From Silvimonas amylolytica (GTDB lineage Bacteria; Pseudomonadota; Gammaproteobacteria; Burkholderiales; Chitinibacteraceae), in assembly GCF_014645555.1 (NCBI RefSeq), contig NZ_BMLY01000003.1, positions 366,598 to 430,597 of the forward strand: a DNA stretch of 64,000 nucleotides, in the 5' to 3' direction. Both the position numbers and the translations under genes were made by a program. Under the pieces are notes generated by a model that ran no database searches, was not told where the DNA came from, and worked only from the letters and a program-made list of their open reading frames with translations. Position 1 is the stretch's first letter; every line of letters begins with the position of its first letter. This document shows, piece by piece, positions 1-9,246 of the stretch.

Positions 1-5
1 AAATT

Positions 6-27
6 CGTCTAGACGTCACAACGTTGT
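6..27. promoter_or_regulatory. Palindromic site upstream of the phosphonate importer, possible GntR-family operator
   Basis: A perfect 10-bp palindrome, CGTCTAGACG, lies at 6-15, and a second one, ACAACGTTGT, at 18-27. The core TCTAGACGT at 8-16 recurs at 4812-4820 just before phnW. GTCTAGAC resembles the recognition core of HutC-type GntR regulators, a family that includes regulators of phosphonate genes. Binding is inferred; the regulator gene would lie outside the window. Confidence 0.4.
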
Positions 28-155
28 AACACTCTCCTCGCACAATCCGCCTCGTCTGATCGACAGACCTTTATTGACCAGGATGACCGCTGTTGCAAAA
101 CACGGTGATCACTCGCAACACAGAACCCGACAGAACCAAGACAAGGATTGCCCAA

Positions 156-1169
156 ATGAAAACCCTGCCTCGCGTGCTCGCCGGCCTGATCGCCCTCTGG
201 GGTGCCGCCGCTTATGCCGACACCACACTGACTGTCTACACCGCGCTTGAAGCCGACCAGGTCAAGGCTTATCAGGACAAATTCGAACAAGAAAACCCCG
301 GTATCCACATCAAGTGGGTGCGTGATTCCACCGGTGTGATCACCGCCAAACTGCTGGCTGAAAAGAACAACCCGCAAGCGGATGTGGTGATGGGTGTTGC
401 CGCTTCTTCGTTGCTGATCCTGGACAAGGAAGGCATGTTGTCGCCGTACTCCCCCAAGGGTGTGGACAAGCTGACCAAGTCCTATGTAGACAGCAAAAAC
501 CCGCCGGCATGGGCTGGTATGGATGTCTGGGGTGCGACCATCTGTTTCAACACGGTTGAGGCCGCCAAGCAAGGTCTGAAGAAGCCGGAATCCTGGAAGG
601 ACCTTCTGAAGCCCGAGTACAAAGGCAAGATCGTGATGCCGAACCCGGCATCGTCTGGCACGGGTTACTTTGATGTTTCTGCCTGGCTGAAGATCTTCGG
701 CGAGAAGGGTGGCTGGGAATACATGGACGCGCTGCATCAGAACATTGCCCAGTACGAACACTCTGGCTCCAAGCCGTGCAAGCAAGCGGCCACGGGCGAA
801 TACCCGATCGGTATCTCGTTTGAATACCGCGCTGCCAGCCTGAAGAAGGGCGGTGCGCCGATTGATCTGGTGTTCCCGAAGGAAGGCCTGGGCTGGGACC
901 TGGAAGCCACCGGCATCATGAAGGGCACCAAGAATCTGGATGCCGCCAAGAAGCTGGCCGACTGGTCTGCCTCGCACTCGGCCAACGAGTTGTATGAAAA
1001 GAACTTTGCCGTGGTCGCCATGCCTGGTGTGGCCAAGCCGATCGAGTTTATTCCTGCCAACTACGAGCAAATGCTGATCAAGCAGGATCTGACCTGGTCT
1101 GCATCCAACCGCGATCGCATTCTGGCCGAATGGACCAAGCGTTACGACAGCAAGTCTGAACCGAAGTAA
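156..1169 (+). CDS. phnS: 2-aminoethylphosphonate ABC transporter, periplasmic binding protein
   Basis: This 337-residue protein is a periplasmic solute-binding protein of the iron/phosphonate-binding (SBP type 2) family and probably captures 2-aminoethylphosphonate (AEP). A signal peptide is visible (basic MKTLPR, hydrophobic stretch, cleavage near AYA/D at residues 21-22). The mature protein begins TTLTVYTALEADQ, as in AfuA-like binding proteins. The ATG at 156 is preferred over an upstream ATG at 93 because only it is followed directly by the signal peptide and preceded by an AAGGA-like site. The AEP specificity comes from the neighbours: ATPase, fused permease, phnW and phnX follow on the same strand. 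A related iron-binding role is the main alternative, but the context makes it unlikely. Confidence 0.87.
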   Translation: MKTLPRVLAGLIALWGAAAYADTTLTVYTALEADQVKAYQDKFEQENPGIHIKWVRDSTGVITAKLLAEKNNPQADVVMGVAASSLLILDKEGMLSPYSPKGVDKLTKSYVDSKNPPAWAGMDVWGATICFNTVEAAKQGLKKPESWKDLLKPEYKGKIVMPNPASSGTGYFDVSAWLKIFGEKGGWEYMDALHQNIAQYEHSGSKPCKQAATGEYPIGISFEYRAASLKKGGAPIDLVFPKEGLGWDLEATGIMKGTKNLDAAKKLADWSASHSANELYEKNFAVVAMPGVAKPIEFIPANYEQMLIKQDLTWSASNRDRILAEWTKRYDSKSEPK

Positions 1170-1236
1170 TTGAGTGTCAGGTGCGGGGAGCGCGAGGCGC
1201 TCTCCGCATTGTGTTCTCTGCCTTACCTGGTAACAC

Positions 1237-1806
1237 ATGCAAATCACGATTGAAGACCTGCAGCGCCTGTATACGGCGCAAGGTGCCGCGCAGTACGGCG
1301 GTGAAGACGTTTCCCAACTGCAGCATGCGCTGCAGAGCGCCCATTTTGCGGATGAGGACGGCGCACCAGAGGCCCTGGTGATCGCCGCGTTGCTGCATGA
1401 CTTTGGTCACATCGTCAGTGGTCAGGCCGATGAAGACCTGGCCAACGGCATTGATGACCGCCACGAGGCACTGGGCGTGGCCGCGTTGAAAAACCTGTTT
1501 GCGGATGACGTCCTGGCGCCCATTGCCCTGCACGTCACTGCCAAGCGTTATCTGTGTGCTGTTTCTCCCCAATACCTGCTGACCTTGTCGCAAGCATCGC
1601 GCCAGTCCCTGCTGTTGCAAGGCGGCGTAATGAGCGATGAGGAAGTCACCCGGTTTGAGCGCAACCCCCACCTGGAAAGCGCCATTGCGTTGCGGCGTTA
1701 CGACGATCTGGCCAAGGTGCCGGACCTCGTGACCGCATCGCTCGACCACTATCTGGAGCGCGCCCGCAAGCTGGTGTGCACGGCCCCGCAACAGGAGGCG
1801 CCATGA
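1237..1806 (+). CDS. HD-domain phosphonate oxygenase, PhnZ/TmpB-like
   Basis: This 189-residue HD-domain protein belongs to the phosphonate-associated HD group whose characterised members (PhnZ, TmpB) are mixed-valent di-iron oxygenases that cleave the C-P bond of alpha-hydroxylated phosphonates. The expected residues can be seen: Tyr20 and Glu23 in the flap (QYGGED), His30, the H54-D55-x-x-H58 motif (LLHDFGH), His76 in RHEALG, and His99 with Lys103 in HVTAKRYL. It lies between the importer binding protein and the ATPase, and its stop codon overlaps the ATPase start (ATGA at 1803-1806). The exact substrate cannot be read from sequence; no PhnY-type hydroxylase that would make the usual substrate is present in the window. 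Confidence 0.85.
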   Translation: MQITIEDLQRLYTAQGAAQYGGEDVSQLQHALQSAHFADEDGAPEALVIAALLHDFGHIVSGQADEDLANGIDDRHEALGVAALKNLFADDVLAPIALHVTAKRYLCAVSPQYLLTLSQASRQSLLLQGGVMSDEEVTRFERNPHLESAIALRRYDDLAKVPDLVTASLDHYLERARKLVCTAPQQEAP

Positions 1807-2945
1807 ACCGCATTCTTGAACAGGCTCTCAATGAAGGCCAGACCGTGAACCAGCCGGGCGTTGGCGTGCCCGACGCGCTTTCCCTGAACCAGATCAACAA
1901 ATCGTTTGGCAGTTTTAATGCGCTGAACGATATCAACCTGAACGTGAAGAAAGGCGAGTTTGTCTGCCTGCTGGGTCCCTCCGGTTGTGGCAAGACGACG
2001 CTATTGCGGATCATTGCCGGGTTGGAAAGCGCCAACGCCGGCCAGATTGTCATGCTGGGCCGCGATGTCACTCTTCAACCTGCCGCCAAGCGCGATTACG
2101 GCATTGTGTTCCAGTCATATGCACTGTTCCCCAACCTGACCGTAGCCGAGAACATTGCGTACGGTCTGAAGGGGCGTAGCCAGGACAAACAAACCCGCGT
2201 GCGTGATTTGCTGGCGCTGATTGGCTTGTCAGGTATTGAGACCAAATTCCCCGGCCAGTTGTCTGGCGGCCAGCAACAACGCGTGGCACTGGCCCGCGCC
2301 TTGGCAACATCGCCCGGTTTACTGTTGCTGGACGAACCGCTGTCCGCGCTGGATGCCCGTGTGCGTGAGCATTTGCGCCGGGAAATCCGCGCGCTGCAAC
2401 AGCGCCTTGGCATCACCACCATTATGGTCACGCATGATCAGGAAGAAGCCCTGACCATGGCCGATCGCATTGTGGTCATGAACCACGGCCATATCGAGCA
2501 GATTGGCACGCCAGATGATATCTACGCCATGCCGCAAAGCCGCTTCGTGGCGGAGTTTGTTGGCCGCGCCAACTGGCTGGCGGGCGAAGTGCAACCGCAT
2601 GGCACGGTACGCATAGGCGACACCCAGTTGTGGGTAAACAAGCTGCCACCGCTGCTGGAGGGGCGCACCGTCACACTGTTTATCCGCCCGGAAGCCGTGG
2701 TGCTGCATGCGCACTGGCAAGGTGGTGAGAACACCATGCTGGCCCATCTGGGCGGCGTGGAGTCGCTCGGTGGTTTCTGCCGCGTTAGCCTGATTGTGCC
2801 GGCCATGAACAACCTGACGCTGATTGCCGATGTCAGCCGTACCGAACTGGCCACGCTGAACTTGCAAGCCGGCCAGCGTGTACCGGTGTCACTGCCGCCA
2901 CACGCGCTGCGCGTGTTTACCGATGAAGCGCAGGTGAAGGCATGA
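1803..2945 (+). CDS. phnT: 2-aminoethylphosphonate ABC transporter, ATP-binding protein
   Basis: This 380-residue cytoplasmic ABC ATPase powers AEP import. Walker A GPSGCGKTT is near residue 64, followed by the Q-loop region YALFPNLTVAEN, the signature LSGGQQQRVALARAL, Walker B LLLLDEP and the switch His in MVTHDQEEAL. A C-terminal regulatory TOBE-type domain occupies roughly residues 270-380. The start at 1803 is chosen because of the GGAGG at 1795-1799 and the 4-base overlap with the HD gene; an in-frame ATG at 1776 lacks that spacing. The stop overlaps the permease start by ATGA, which indicates translational coupling. Confidence 0.9.
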   Translation: MNRILEQALNEGQTVNQPGVGVPDALSLNQINKSFGSFNALNDINLNVKKGEFVCLLGPSGCGKTTLLRIIAGLESANAGQIVMLGRDVTLQPAAKRDYGIVFQSYALFPNLTVAENIAYGLKGRSQDKQTRVRDLLALIGLSGIETKFPGQLSGGQQQRVALARALATSPGLLLLDEPLSALDARVREHLRREIRALQQRLGITTIMVTHDQEEALTMADRIVVMNHGHIEQIGTPDDIYAMPQSRFVAEFVGRANWLAGEVQPHGTVRIGDTQLWVNKLPPLLEGRTVTLFIRPEAVVLHAHWQGGENTMLAHLGGVESLGGFCRVSLIVPAMNNLTLIADVSRTELATLNLQAGQRVPVSLPPHALRVFTDEAQVKA

Positions 2946-4645
2946 CCGCGGCGCTGAACCCTGTAACACGTACGCGGACGGCGAGGCTGCCACAGTCGGG
3001 CAGTGATCGGCTTGCGGGCTGGCTGGCGTGGCTTTCTTGCGTCTTTTTGCTGGTGTTCCTCGGGTTGCCGTTGGCGGCCATTTTGGGCAAGGCGCTGCAA
3101 GACAAGTCTGGTGCCTACGTGGGCCTGAAAAACTTTGGCGGCCTGTTTGATGCGCATTTCGCGTATCTGCTGACCAACAGCGTGACCGTGTCCCTGGCGA
3201 CCACCGCCGTCGTGATCCCGCTGGCGTATGGCTTTGCGGCTGCGCTGATGCGTAGCGAAATGCCGTTCAAAGGCGTATTCAGAATGCTGGCGCTGATCCC
3301 GTTGCTGGCACCATCGCTGCTGCCAGGGATTTCTCTCGTCTATCTGTTTGGCAACCAGGGCGTGCTGAAAAGCTGGATGGGCGATGGCTCGATCTACGGC
3401 CCGATCGGCATTGTGTTGGGGGAGATCTTCTACACATTCCCGCATGCCCTGATGATCTTGCTGACGGCGCTGTCGCTCGCCGATGCGCGCTTGTATGAAG
3501 CCGCCACATCGCTGGGGGCAGGGCGCGTGCGCCAGTTCTTGACAGTGACGCTGCCCTCGGTGCGCTACGGTTTGATCTCTGCCGCCATGCTGGTGTTCAC
3601 GCTGGTGATTACCGACTTTGGTGTGCCCAAAATTGTCGGCGGTCGCTATGACATCCTGGCTGTCGAAATCTACAAGCAGGTGATCGGTCAGCAGCATTTC
3701 GGCCTGGGTTCGGTCTATGGCTTGTTTTTGCTGCTGCCGGCCGTGTTGTCCTGGCTGGTTGACCGCTTTGTGCAACGCAAGCAAAAAGCACTGCTGACTG
3801 CGCGAGCCCAGCCGCTGGTGCCGCGCCGCCATCTGCCCACAGATACCATTGCTGTTCTGTTCTGCGCGCTGGTCTGCGCCTGGCTGATCCTGATGTTGGG
3901 TATGTCGGTGGCTGCCGCCTTCATCAAGCAATGGCCGTACAACCTGGCCCCAAGTCTGGGACATTTTGACTTCGACAATATGGATGGTGGCGGCTGGCTG
4001 GCGTACCGCAACAGCTTGAAGCTGGCGCTGGGGACTGCGCTGGTGGGCGGGTTGCTGGTGTTTGTCGGCGCGTACTGGGTGGAGAAAATCCGCACTGCGC
4101 CCGTGGCCCGCACCGTGACCGGTTTCCTTGCAGTATTGCCGATGGCTGTGCCGGGTATGGTGCTGGGCCTCGGGTACATTTTTTTCTTCAATGCCCCGGG
4201 CAATCCGCTCAACGTGTTGTACGGAACGATGGCGCTGCTGGTGCTGTGCACCACCGTGCATTACTACAGCACGGCACACCTGACGGCGGTGACTGCGCTC
4301 AAGCAACTGGATGGCGAATTTGAACATGTGGCTGCTTCGCTCAAGGTGCCGTTCTGGACGACCTTGCGCCGGGTAACGCTGCCCATCTGTTTGCCCGCCG
4401 TACTGGAAATCGCCCGCTATTTCTTTGTGTCCGCCATGACCACCGTCTCGGCCGTGATCTTTCTCTACACGCCAGACACGGTGCTGTCTTCCGTCGCGGT
4501 GCTGAATATGGATGACGCCGGCGATACCGCTGCTGCGGCAGCGATGGCGACGGTCGTTGTCGCCACCTCTGCGGTGATCTGCCTGATTTTCGGCGGTGCA
4601 TCCTGGCTGGCACTGCGCCGTACCCAGGGGTGGCGCAAGCACTGA
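2942..4645 (+). CDS. phnU: 2-aminoethylphosphonate ABC transporter, fused permease
   Basis: This 567-residue inner-membrane protein is a tandem permease: two copies of the binding-protein-dependent transport domain in one chain, with about a dozen hydrophobic segments. Each half carries an EAA-type loop contacting the ATPase (YEAATSLGAGRVRQF in the first half, EHVAASLKVPFWTTL in the second). Such a fusion is usual for the iron-type and AEP-type importers that have a single permease gene. The start codon overlaps the stop of the ATPase gene. A 190-bp gap with a palindromic element separates it from phnW. The symbol follows AEP-transporter usage and is less certain than the function. Confidence 0.87.
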   Translation: MTAALNPVTRTRTARLPQSGSDRLAGWLAWLSCVFLLVFLGLPLAAILGKALQDKSGAYVGLKNFGGLFDAHFAYLLTNSVTVSLATTAVVIPLAYGFAAALMRSEMPFKGVFRMLALIPLLAPSLLPGISLVYLFGNQGVLKSWMGDGSIYGPIGIVLGEIFYTFPHALMILLTALSLADARLYEAATSLGAGRVRQFLTVTLPSVRYGLISAAMLVFTLVITDFGVPKIVGGRYDILAVEIYKQVIGQQHFGLGSVYGLFLLLPAVLSWLVDRFVQRKQKALLTARAQPLVPRRHLPTDTIAVLFCALVCAWLILMLGMSVAAAFIKQWPYNLAPSLGHFDFDNMDGGGWLAYRNSLKLALGTALVGGLLVFVGAYWVEKIRTAPVARTVTGFLAVLPMAVPGMVLGLGYIFFFNAPGNPLNVLYGTMALLVLCTTVHYYSTAHLTAVTALKQLDGEFEHVAASLKVPFWTTLRRVTLPICLPAVLEIARYFFVSAMTTVSAVIFLYTPDTVLSSVAVLNMDDAGDTAAAAAMATVVVATSAVICLIFGGASWLALRRTQGWRKH

Positions 4646-4703
4646 TATTGACGCCAGTCGTGCACCAGGGCGGCTGGTTTTTCGATGTACCAACACTCTT
4701 TAA

Positions 4704-4802
4704 GCCACGAATACAAGCTTGCTGGCAAGGCATGCGAGCGCGGGCAGTACAAAGCTGTACGACAAGCGAGCATAACGCAGCGAGCAAGCTTGTATTTGTG
4801 GC
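4704..4802. repeat. Long palindromic extragenic element between permease and phnW
   Basis: Two 23-bp arms at 4704-4726 and 4780-4802 are inverted copies with only two mismatches (core AATACAAGCTTGCT). Between them sits a smaller hairpin, GTACA/TGTAC, around 4748-4760, and the hexamer GCGAGC occurs three times in direct orientation. The whole could fold into a long RNA hairpin. It may be a REP/BIME-like dispersed element or an mRNA stabiliser/attenuator; I see no other full copy in this window. Confidence 0.75.
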
Positions 4803-4810
4803 CTCCAATC

Positions 4811-4820
4811 ATCTAGACGT
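4811..4820. promoter_or_regulatory. TCTAGACGT motif upstream of phnW
   Basis: The 9-mer TCTAGACGT at 4812-4820 is identical to that at 8-16 upstream of phnS, and flanking bases also agree (12 of 14 positions overall). It ends 17 bases before the phnW start codon, a position suited to an operator. The shared placement before both halves of the cluster suggests co-regulation by one phosphonate-responsive repressor; this is inference. Confidence 0.4.
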
Positions 4821-4837
4821 TCGGAAAAGCTGACGAT

Positions 4838-5935
4838 ATGCGTGAACCCATCCTCCTTACCCCCGGCCCGCTGACTACCAGTCTGCAAACCAAAACCGCC
4901 ATGTTGACCGACTGGGGTTCCTGGGATCGCGGCTTCAATGACCTGACCGCTGGCGTGTGCGCCGACCTGGTCGACATCGTGCACGGCGCGGAAACCCACG
5001 TTTGCGTGCCCTTGCAAGGCTCCGGCACCTTTGCCGTAGAAGCGGCCATTGGCACTCTGTTGCCGCGCCACGGCAAGCTGCTGGTGCTGGTGAATGGGGC
5101 TTATGGCAAGCGCATGGCGCGCGCGGTAGAAGTCATGGGCCGTCAGGTTGCGATTCTGGAGTCTGCAGAAGACCAGCCCAGTGATCCCCAGGCCTTGGCG
5201 GCGCGGCTGGCACAAGATCCGGCGATTACCCACGTGGGTGTGATCCATTGCGAAACCAGCACCGGCATTCTGAACCCGCTGGCTGAACTGGCGCAGGTGG
5301 TGGCCCGTATGGGGCGCAAGCTGATTATCGACAGCATGTCGGCTTATGGTGCCTTGCCAATTGATACGCGTGAAATTGAGTTTGATGCGCTGATCGCTTC
5401 CGCCAACAAGTGCCTGGAAGGTGTACCGGGCATGGGCTTTGTGATCGCGCGCAAGGCTGCGCTGGTTGAAAGCCGTGGTAACAGTCATTCGCTGTCGATG
5501 GATCTGCACGATCAATACGTGTACATGCAGAAAACCGGCCAGTGGCGTTTCACTCCCCCCACGCACGTGGTTGCCGCGCTGCGCGCTGCGCTGGACCAAT
5601 ATCATGCTGAAGGTGGGCAGCCTGCTCGTCTGGCCCGCTACACCGCCAACTGCAAAATGCTGGTGGAAGGTCTGCGTCGGCTGGAACTCAAGCCCTTCCT
5701 TGATCCGGCCGTACAAGCGCCGATCATCGTGACCTTCCACGCCCCGGCGCATCCGGATTACCACTTCCATTCGCTTTACGAAGCCGTGCGTGAGAAAGGC
5801 TTTGTGCTGTATCCGGGCAAGCTCACCCAGGTTGAAACCTTCCGTGTCGGTTGTATTGGCGCGATCAACGAGGCCGAAATTGGCCAGGCCGTTGCAGCCA
5901 TTGGTGAAGGTTTGCACCAGTTGGGCTGGCTCTAG
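4838..5935 (+). CDS. phnW: 2-aminoethylphosphonate--pyruvate transaminase
   Basis: This 365-residue PLP enzyme of aminotransferase class V transfers the amino group of AEP to pyruvate, giving phosphonoacetaldehyde and alanine. The N-terminus [10 protein letters not shown] and the segment [10 protein letters not shown] are typical, and the PLP lysine is near residue 191 in [11 protein letters not shown]. The length matches the family (about 365-370). phnX, which consumes the product, starts 46 bases downstream. The ribosome-binding site is weak, so translation may depend on the structured region upstream. Confidence 0.95.
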   Translation: MREPILLTPGPLTTSLQTKTAMLTDWGSWDRGFNDLTAGVCADLVDIVHGAETHVCVPLQGSGTFAVEAAIGTLLPRHGKLLVLVNGAYGKRMARAVEVMGRQVAILESAEDQPSDPQALAARLAQDPAITHVGVIHCETSTGILNPLAELAQVVARMGRKLIIDSMSAYGALPIDTREIEFDALIASANKCLEGVPGMGFVIARKAALVESRGNSHSLSMDLHDQYVYMQKTGQWRFTPPTHVVAALRAALDQYHAEGGQPARLARYTANCKMLVEGLRRLELKPFLDPAVQAPIIVTFHAPAHPDYHFHSLYEAVREKGFVLYPGKLTQVETFRVGCIGAINEAEIGQAVAAIGEGLHQLGWL

Positions 5936-5981
5936 TCCGCGTCGATTGAACCCGCAAAAAATCTTTCAGGAAATACCGATC

Positions 5982-6797
5982 ATGAGCATTGCACAACATA
6001 TTGAAGCCGTTATTTTTGACTGGGCCGGCACCATGGTGGATTTCGGCTCTTTTGCGCCCACGCAGGTGCTGGTGGAGGCATTTACCGGTTTCAATATTCC
6101 GCTGACGCTGGAAGAAGCCCGTGGTCCCATGGGCGTCGGCAAGTGGCAGCACATCGAAGCACTGGCCAAAGACCCCGCGATTGCGCCACGTTGGCAAGAA
6201 CGCTTTGGCCGTGCGGCATGCGCTGAAGATATTGACGCGTTGTACGCCGCTTTCATGCCGCTGCAATTGCAGCGTGTCGGCCATTACTCCCAAATGATCC
6301 CGGGTGCACTGGAGCTGGCCGGTTTGCTACGCAGTCATCGCATCAAGATCGGTTCATGCTCCGGTTACCCACGCCAGGTCATGGATGCCTTGCTGCCCAT
6401 GGCCGCAGACGCCGGCTATGCACCCGATTGTGCTATCGCTGCCGATGACCTTAAAGCCGGTGGTCGCCCAGGTCCGTGGATGGCGCTGCAATGCGTGATT
6501 GATCTGGCAATCAATGATGTGGCAGCTTGCGTGAAGGTGGATGACACCGTTCCTGGTATTGCCGAAGGCCTGCGCGCTGGCATGTGGACGGTGGGTTTGT
6601 CCGCCAGCGGCAATGAAGTCGGGCTGACTGTAGCGCAATGGAACGCGTTGTCAGCTGCAGATCGCACCACGCGCAAAGCGCCGGCTGAAGACAAACTACG
6701 CGCAGCGGGTGCGCATTACGTCATCGATACCGTAGCGGACCTGTGGCCGGTATTGCAGGACATCGCCGCCCGCCGTGCCCGTGGGGAGCGTCCGTGA
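5982..6797 (+). CDS. phnX: Phosphonoacetaldehyde hydrolase
   Basis: This 271-residue HAD-superfamily enzyme hydrolyses phosphonoacetaldehyde to acetaldehyde and phosphate, the C-P-cleaving step after PhnW. The nucleophile motif is [11 protein letters not shown] (Asp13), and Lys54 in MGVGKWQHI corresponds to the Schiff-base lysine that defines PhnX. Later HAD motifs appear as GSCSGYPRQ and KVDDTVPGI. The ATG at 5982 follows a CAGGAAAT ribosome-binding site; upstream in-frame starts would run into phnW and are rejected. The stop overlaps the GTG start of the next gene. Confidence 0.95.
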   Translation: MSIAQHIEAVIFDWAGTMVDFGSFAPTQVLVEAFTGFNIPLTLEEARGPMGVGKWQHIEALAKDPAIAPRWQERFGRAACAEDIDALYAAFMPLQLQRVGHYSQMIPGALELAGLLRSHRIKIGSCSGYPRQVMDALLPMAADAGYAPDCAIAADDLKAGGRPGPWMALQCVIDLAINDVAACVKVDDTVPGIAEGLRAGMWTVGLSASGNEVGLTVAQWNALSAADRTTRKAPAEDKLRAAGAHYVIDTVADLWPVLQDIAARRARGERP

Positions 6798-8242
6798 CTA
6801 CTGCGGCTAATCCGGTTCTGCCCCGTTCTGCAATCGAAACTGCCGTGTTCCGGCCATTCTGGCTGGAACAGGCGCTCGCCCGTGAGCCCGCTCGCGTTGC
6901 CGCGCCCTTGCAAGGCGAGGTGACAGCGGACGTTTGCATCATTGGCGGAGGCTTTACCGGGTTGTGGACAGCCATCCAGCTTAAACAGGCTCAGCCTGAG
7001 CTGGATGTGCTGATCATAGAAAAAGACCTGTGCGGTGCCGGCGCATCCGGCCGCAATGGCGGGTGTTTGCTGACATGGTCCAGCAAGTTCTTCACCCTGC
7101 TGCGCTTGTATGGCGAGGCCGAAGCATGCCGCCTGGTACGCGCTTCAGAAGACGCGGTGTATCAGATCGCCAATTTTTGCAAAGCGCACGGGATTGATGC
7201 CGAGCTACGGCTGGATGGCACCCTCTATACCGCCACCAATGACGCCCAGCAAGGTGGGATGGCGCCAGTCATGCAAGCACTGGCCGAGCGCGGCCTTTCG
7301 TCGTGGACGCAGTGGGATGCGTTGGAAGTGCAACGTCATGCGGGTTCGGCTGCGCATGTGGAAGGCTGGTTTTCGCCTGCGGCGGGTTCTGTTCAGCCAG
7401 GCTTGCTGGTGCGCGGGCTGGCGCGGGTGGCTCGGCAGATGGGTGTGCGCATCCACGAGAACACGCCTATGCAACGCATTGTTGAAGACTTCCGGCCACA
7501 GGTGATTATCCCCGCCGGGCGGATTGTTGCGGGTAAAGTCGTCTTGGCCATGAATGCCTGGATGGCCAGCAGTTTTGCGCAGTTTTCCCGCAGTATTGCC
7601 ATTGTCTCCAGCGACATGATCATCACCGAACCGCGTGATTGTTTGCTGGAGCACACAGGGCTGGATCATGGCACCGCAGTGATGGATTCGCGCACTTTCG
7701 TCTATTACTACCGCAGCACGCCAGACGGCCGGATCATGCTGGGCAAAGGGGGCAACACCTTTGCCATGGGTGGGCGGATGTTGCCTTCGTTTGATCGGCC
7801 CAGCGTGTATGAGGCGCAATTGCATAAAGCGCTACGGCGTATGTTTCCTGCCTGGCATGAAGTACCGATCGCAGCCTCATGGAATGGCGCTTCTGATCGC
7901 TCCGTGACCGGGTTGCCTTTTTTTGGCCATCTCAATGGTCACCCGAATATCGTCTACGGCTTTGGGTATTCGGGCAACGGGGTCGGGCCCAGCTATATGG
8001 GCGGCCAGATTCTGGCGTCGCTGGTGCGAGGTGAAGAAAATGCGTGGACGCGCAGTGGCCTTGTGAAGGGGCCGCTTGGGGTTTTTCCGCCGGAACCGTT
8101 GCGTTACCTGGGGTCTTTGATTGTGCGTAATGCCATTCGCCGCAAAGAGGCGGCAGAAGATCATGGTTGCAAGCCGCGTGCACTGGATAACTGGCTGGCA
8201 AAATTTGCCGCCGCTGCAGGCAAGGCTGATAAACCGGTTTGA
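6794..8242 (+). CDS. Phosphonate-associated FAD-dependent amine oxidoreductase, PbfD-like
   Basis: This 482-residue flavoprotein of the DAO/glycine-oxidase family belongs by context and sequence to the group of FAD oxidoreductases found in AEP clusters. At least some of these (PbfD) oxidise N-methylated AEP so that it can enter the PhnW route. The dinucleotide-binding motif IIGGGFTG is at residues 49-56, then GASGRNGG, and a C-terminal FAD-contact region around [14 protein letters not shown]. The start is taken as GTG at 6794, which overlaps the phnX stop (GTGA) and has GGGGAG upstream; an in-frame ATG at 6743 lies inside phnX. It ends the operon, followed by a terminator. Confidence 0.82.
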   Translation: MTTAANPVLPRSAIETAVFRPFWLEQALAREPARVAAPLQGEVTADVCIIGGGFTGLWTAIQLKQAQPELDVLIIEKDLCGAGASGRNGGCLLTWSSKFFTLLRLYGEAEACRLVRASEDAVYQIANFCKAHGIDAELRLDGTLYTATNDAQQGGMAPVMQALAERGLSSWTQWDALEVQRHAGSAAHVEGWFSPAAGSVQPGLLVRGLARVARQMGVRIHENTPMQRIVEDFRPQVIIPAGRIVAGKVVLAMNAWMASSFAQFSRSIAIVSSDMIITEPRDCLLEHTGLDHGTAVMDSRTFVYYYRSTPDGRIMLGKGGNTFAMGGRMLPSFDRPSVYEAQLHKALRRMFPAWHEVPIAASWNGASDRSVTGLPFFGHLNGHPNIVYGFGYSGNGVGPSYMGGQILASLVRGEENAWTRSGLVKGPLGVFPPEPLRYLGSLIVRNAIRRKEAAEDHGCKPRALDNWLAKFAAAAGKADKPV

Positions 8243-8258
8243 AGCGGGCAGGGCAACA

Positions 8259-8286
8259 AAAAGGCGGATCACTTGATCCGCCTTTT
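8259..8286. terminator. Bidirectional hairpin terminator after the phosphonate operon
   Basis: Perfect 13-bp arms (AAAAGGCGGATCA and its complement) meet almost without a spacer, and the pairing has A- and T-runs at the two ends. It lies between the converging FAD oxidoreductase and SPFH genes, so it can serve both. Confidence 0.85.
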
Positions 8287-8307
8287 GCATTGATCCACCA
8301 GGTTCGT

Positions 8308-9246
8308 TTAGCTGGTTTTCTTGATAACCGAGGTTGCCATGGCGACGGCACTGGCAATATCCGAAGCGTTGCCTGGCAACAGCATGGTGTTGCCTTGTTT
8401 GGCGATATTGCCAAAGGCCTCCACGTATTGTTGTGCCACTTTCAGGTTAACGGCTTCCATGCCACCAGGTTCATTGATGGCCTGGCTCACGGCATGCAGC
8501 GCATCGGCGGTTGCAACGGCCACCAGACGCAGGGCTTCGGCTTCACCCTGGGCGCGGTTGATCGCAGCTTGTTTTTCACCCTCAGACTGGTTGATCCGTG
8601 CCTGCATATCGCCTTCGGATTTCTGAATCGCGGCAGAACGCTCACCGGTAGCCAGGTTGATTTGTTGCTGGCGAATACCTTCAGATTGCGCAATCAGTGC
8701 CCGCTTTTCGCGTTCGGCCGTAATCTGCTGCTGCATGGCATGCAGAATTTCTTTGGGCGGAGTCAGGTCCTTGATTTCATAACGCAATACTTTCACACCC
8801 CAGCTTGTCGCGGCTTCATCCAGTGCCAGTACCACAGCACGGTTGATTTCATCGCGCTCTTCAAAGGTTTTATCCATTTCCAGCTTGCCGATCACCGAGC
8901 GCAGCGTGGTTTGCGCCAGTTGGGTAATCGCAACGATGTAATTGGAGGAGCCATAAGAAGCAAGCTTTGGATCCATCACCTGGAAATACAGAATACCGTC
9001 GACGGTGAGCTGCGTATTGTCGCGCGTAATACAAATCTGGCTGGGGACATCCAGTGGAATTTCTTTCAGGCTGTGTTTGTAGGCAACCGAATCAACAAAT
9101 GGCACCACAAAATTAAGACCTGGTTGCAATACGGCATGAAAGCGGCCCAACCGCTGCAAGATCCATGCTTCCTGCTGCGGCACGACGCGGAATGTTTTGG
9201 CGATAAAAATGATGACAATCACCAACAATACAATTGCAAAAGGCAT
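8308..9246 (-). CDS. SPFH/Band 7 membrane scaffold protein, QmcA/paraslipin-like
   Basis: This 312-residue protein has one N-terminal hydrophobic segment (FAIVLLVIVIIFIA, residues 3-16), an SPFH domain (about 20-190, starting VVPQQEAWILQRLGRF) and an alanine/glutamate-rich coiled coil (about 190-260, AEREKRALIAQSEG). Such proteins form large oligomers in membrane microdomains and often partner with NfeD proteins and proteases. An nfeD-like gene lies upstream on the same strand. An AGGGG ribosome-binding site precedes the ATG. It lacks an FtsH-modulator context, so HflC/HflK is unlikely. Confidence 0.88.
   Translation of the reverse strand: MPFAIVLLVIVIIFIAKTFRVVPQQEAWILQRLGRFHAVLQPGLNFVVPFVDSVAYKHSLKEIPLDVPSQICITRDNTQLTVDGILYFQVMDPKLASYGSSNYIVAITQLAQTTLRSVIGKLEMDKTFEERDEINRAVVLALDEAATSWGVKVLRYEIKDLTPPKEILHAMQQQITAEREKRALIAQSEGIRQQQINLATGERSAAIQKSEGDMQARINQSEGEKQAAINRAQGEAEALRLVAVATADALHAVSQAINEPGGMEAVNLKVAQQYVEAFGNIAKQGNTMLLPGNASDIASAVAMATSVIKKTS

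Noticed and set aside
9-1247. Long open frame on the minus strand opposite the phosphonate binding protein
   Set aside because: It mirrors a clearly real gene, has no recognisable domain and is rich in His/Arg/Gln as expected of an antisense frame in GC-rich DNA.
2522-4696. 724-codon open frame on the minus strand across the permease gene
   Set aside because: The sense strand encodes a convincing fused permease with overlaps to its neighbour. The antisense product is His/Gln/Arg-rich and low in hydrophobic residues.
4630-4833. Short plus-strand frame in the permease-phnW gap
   Set aside because: It is translated from the palindromic element and has no ribosome-binding site of its own.
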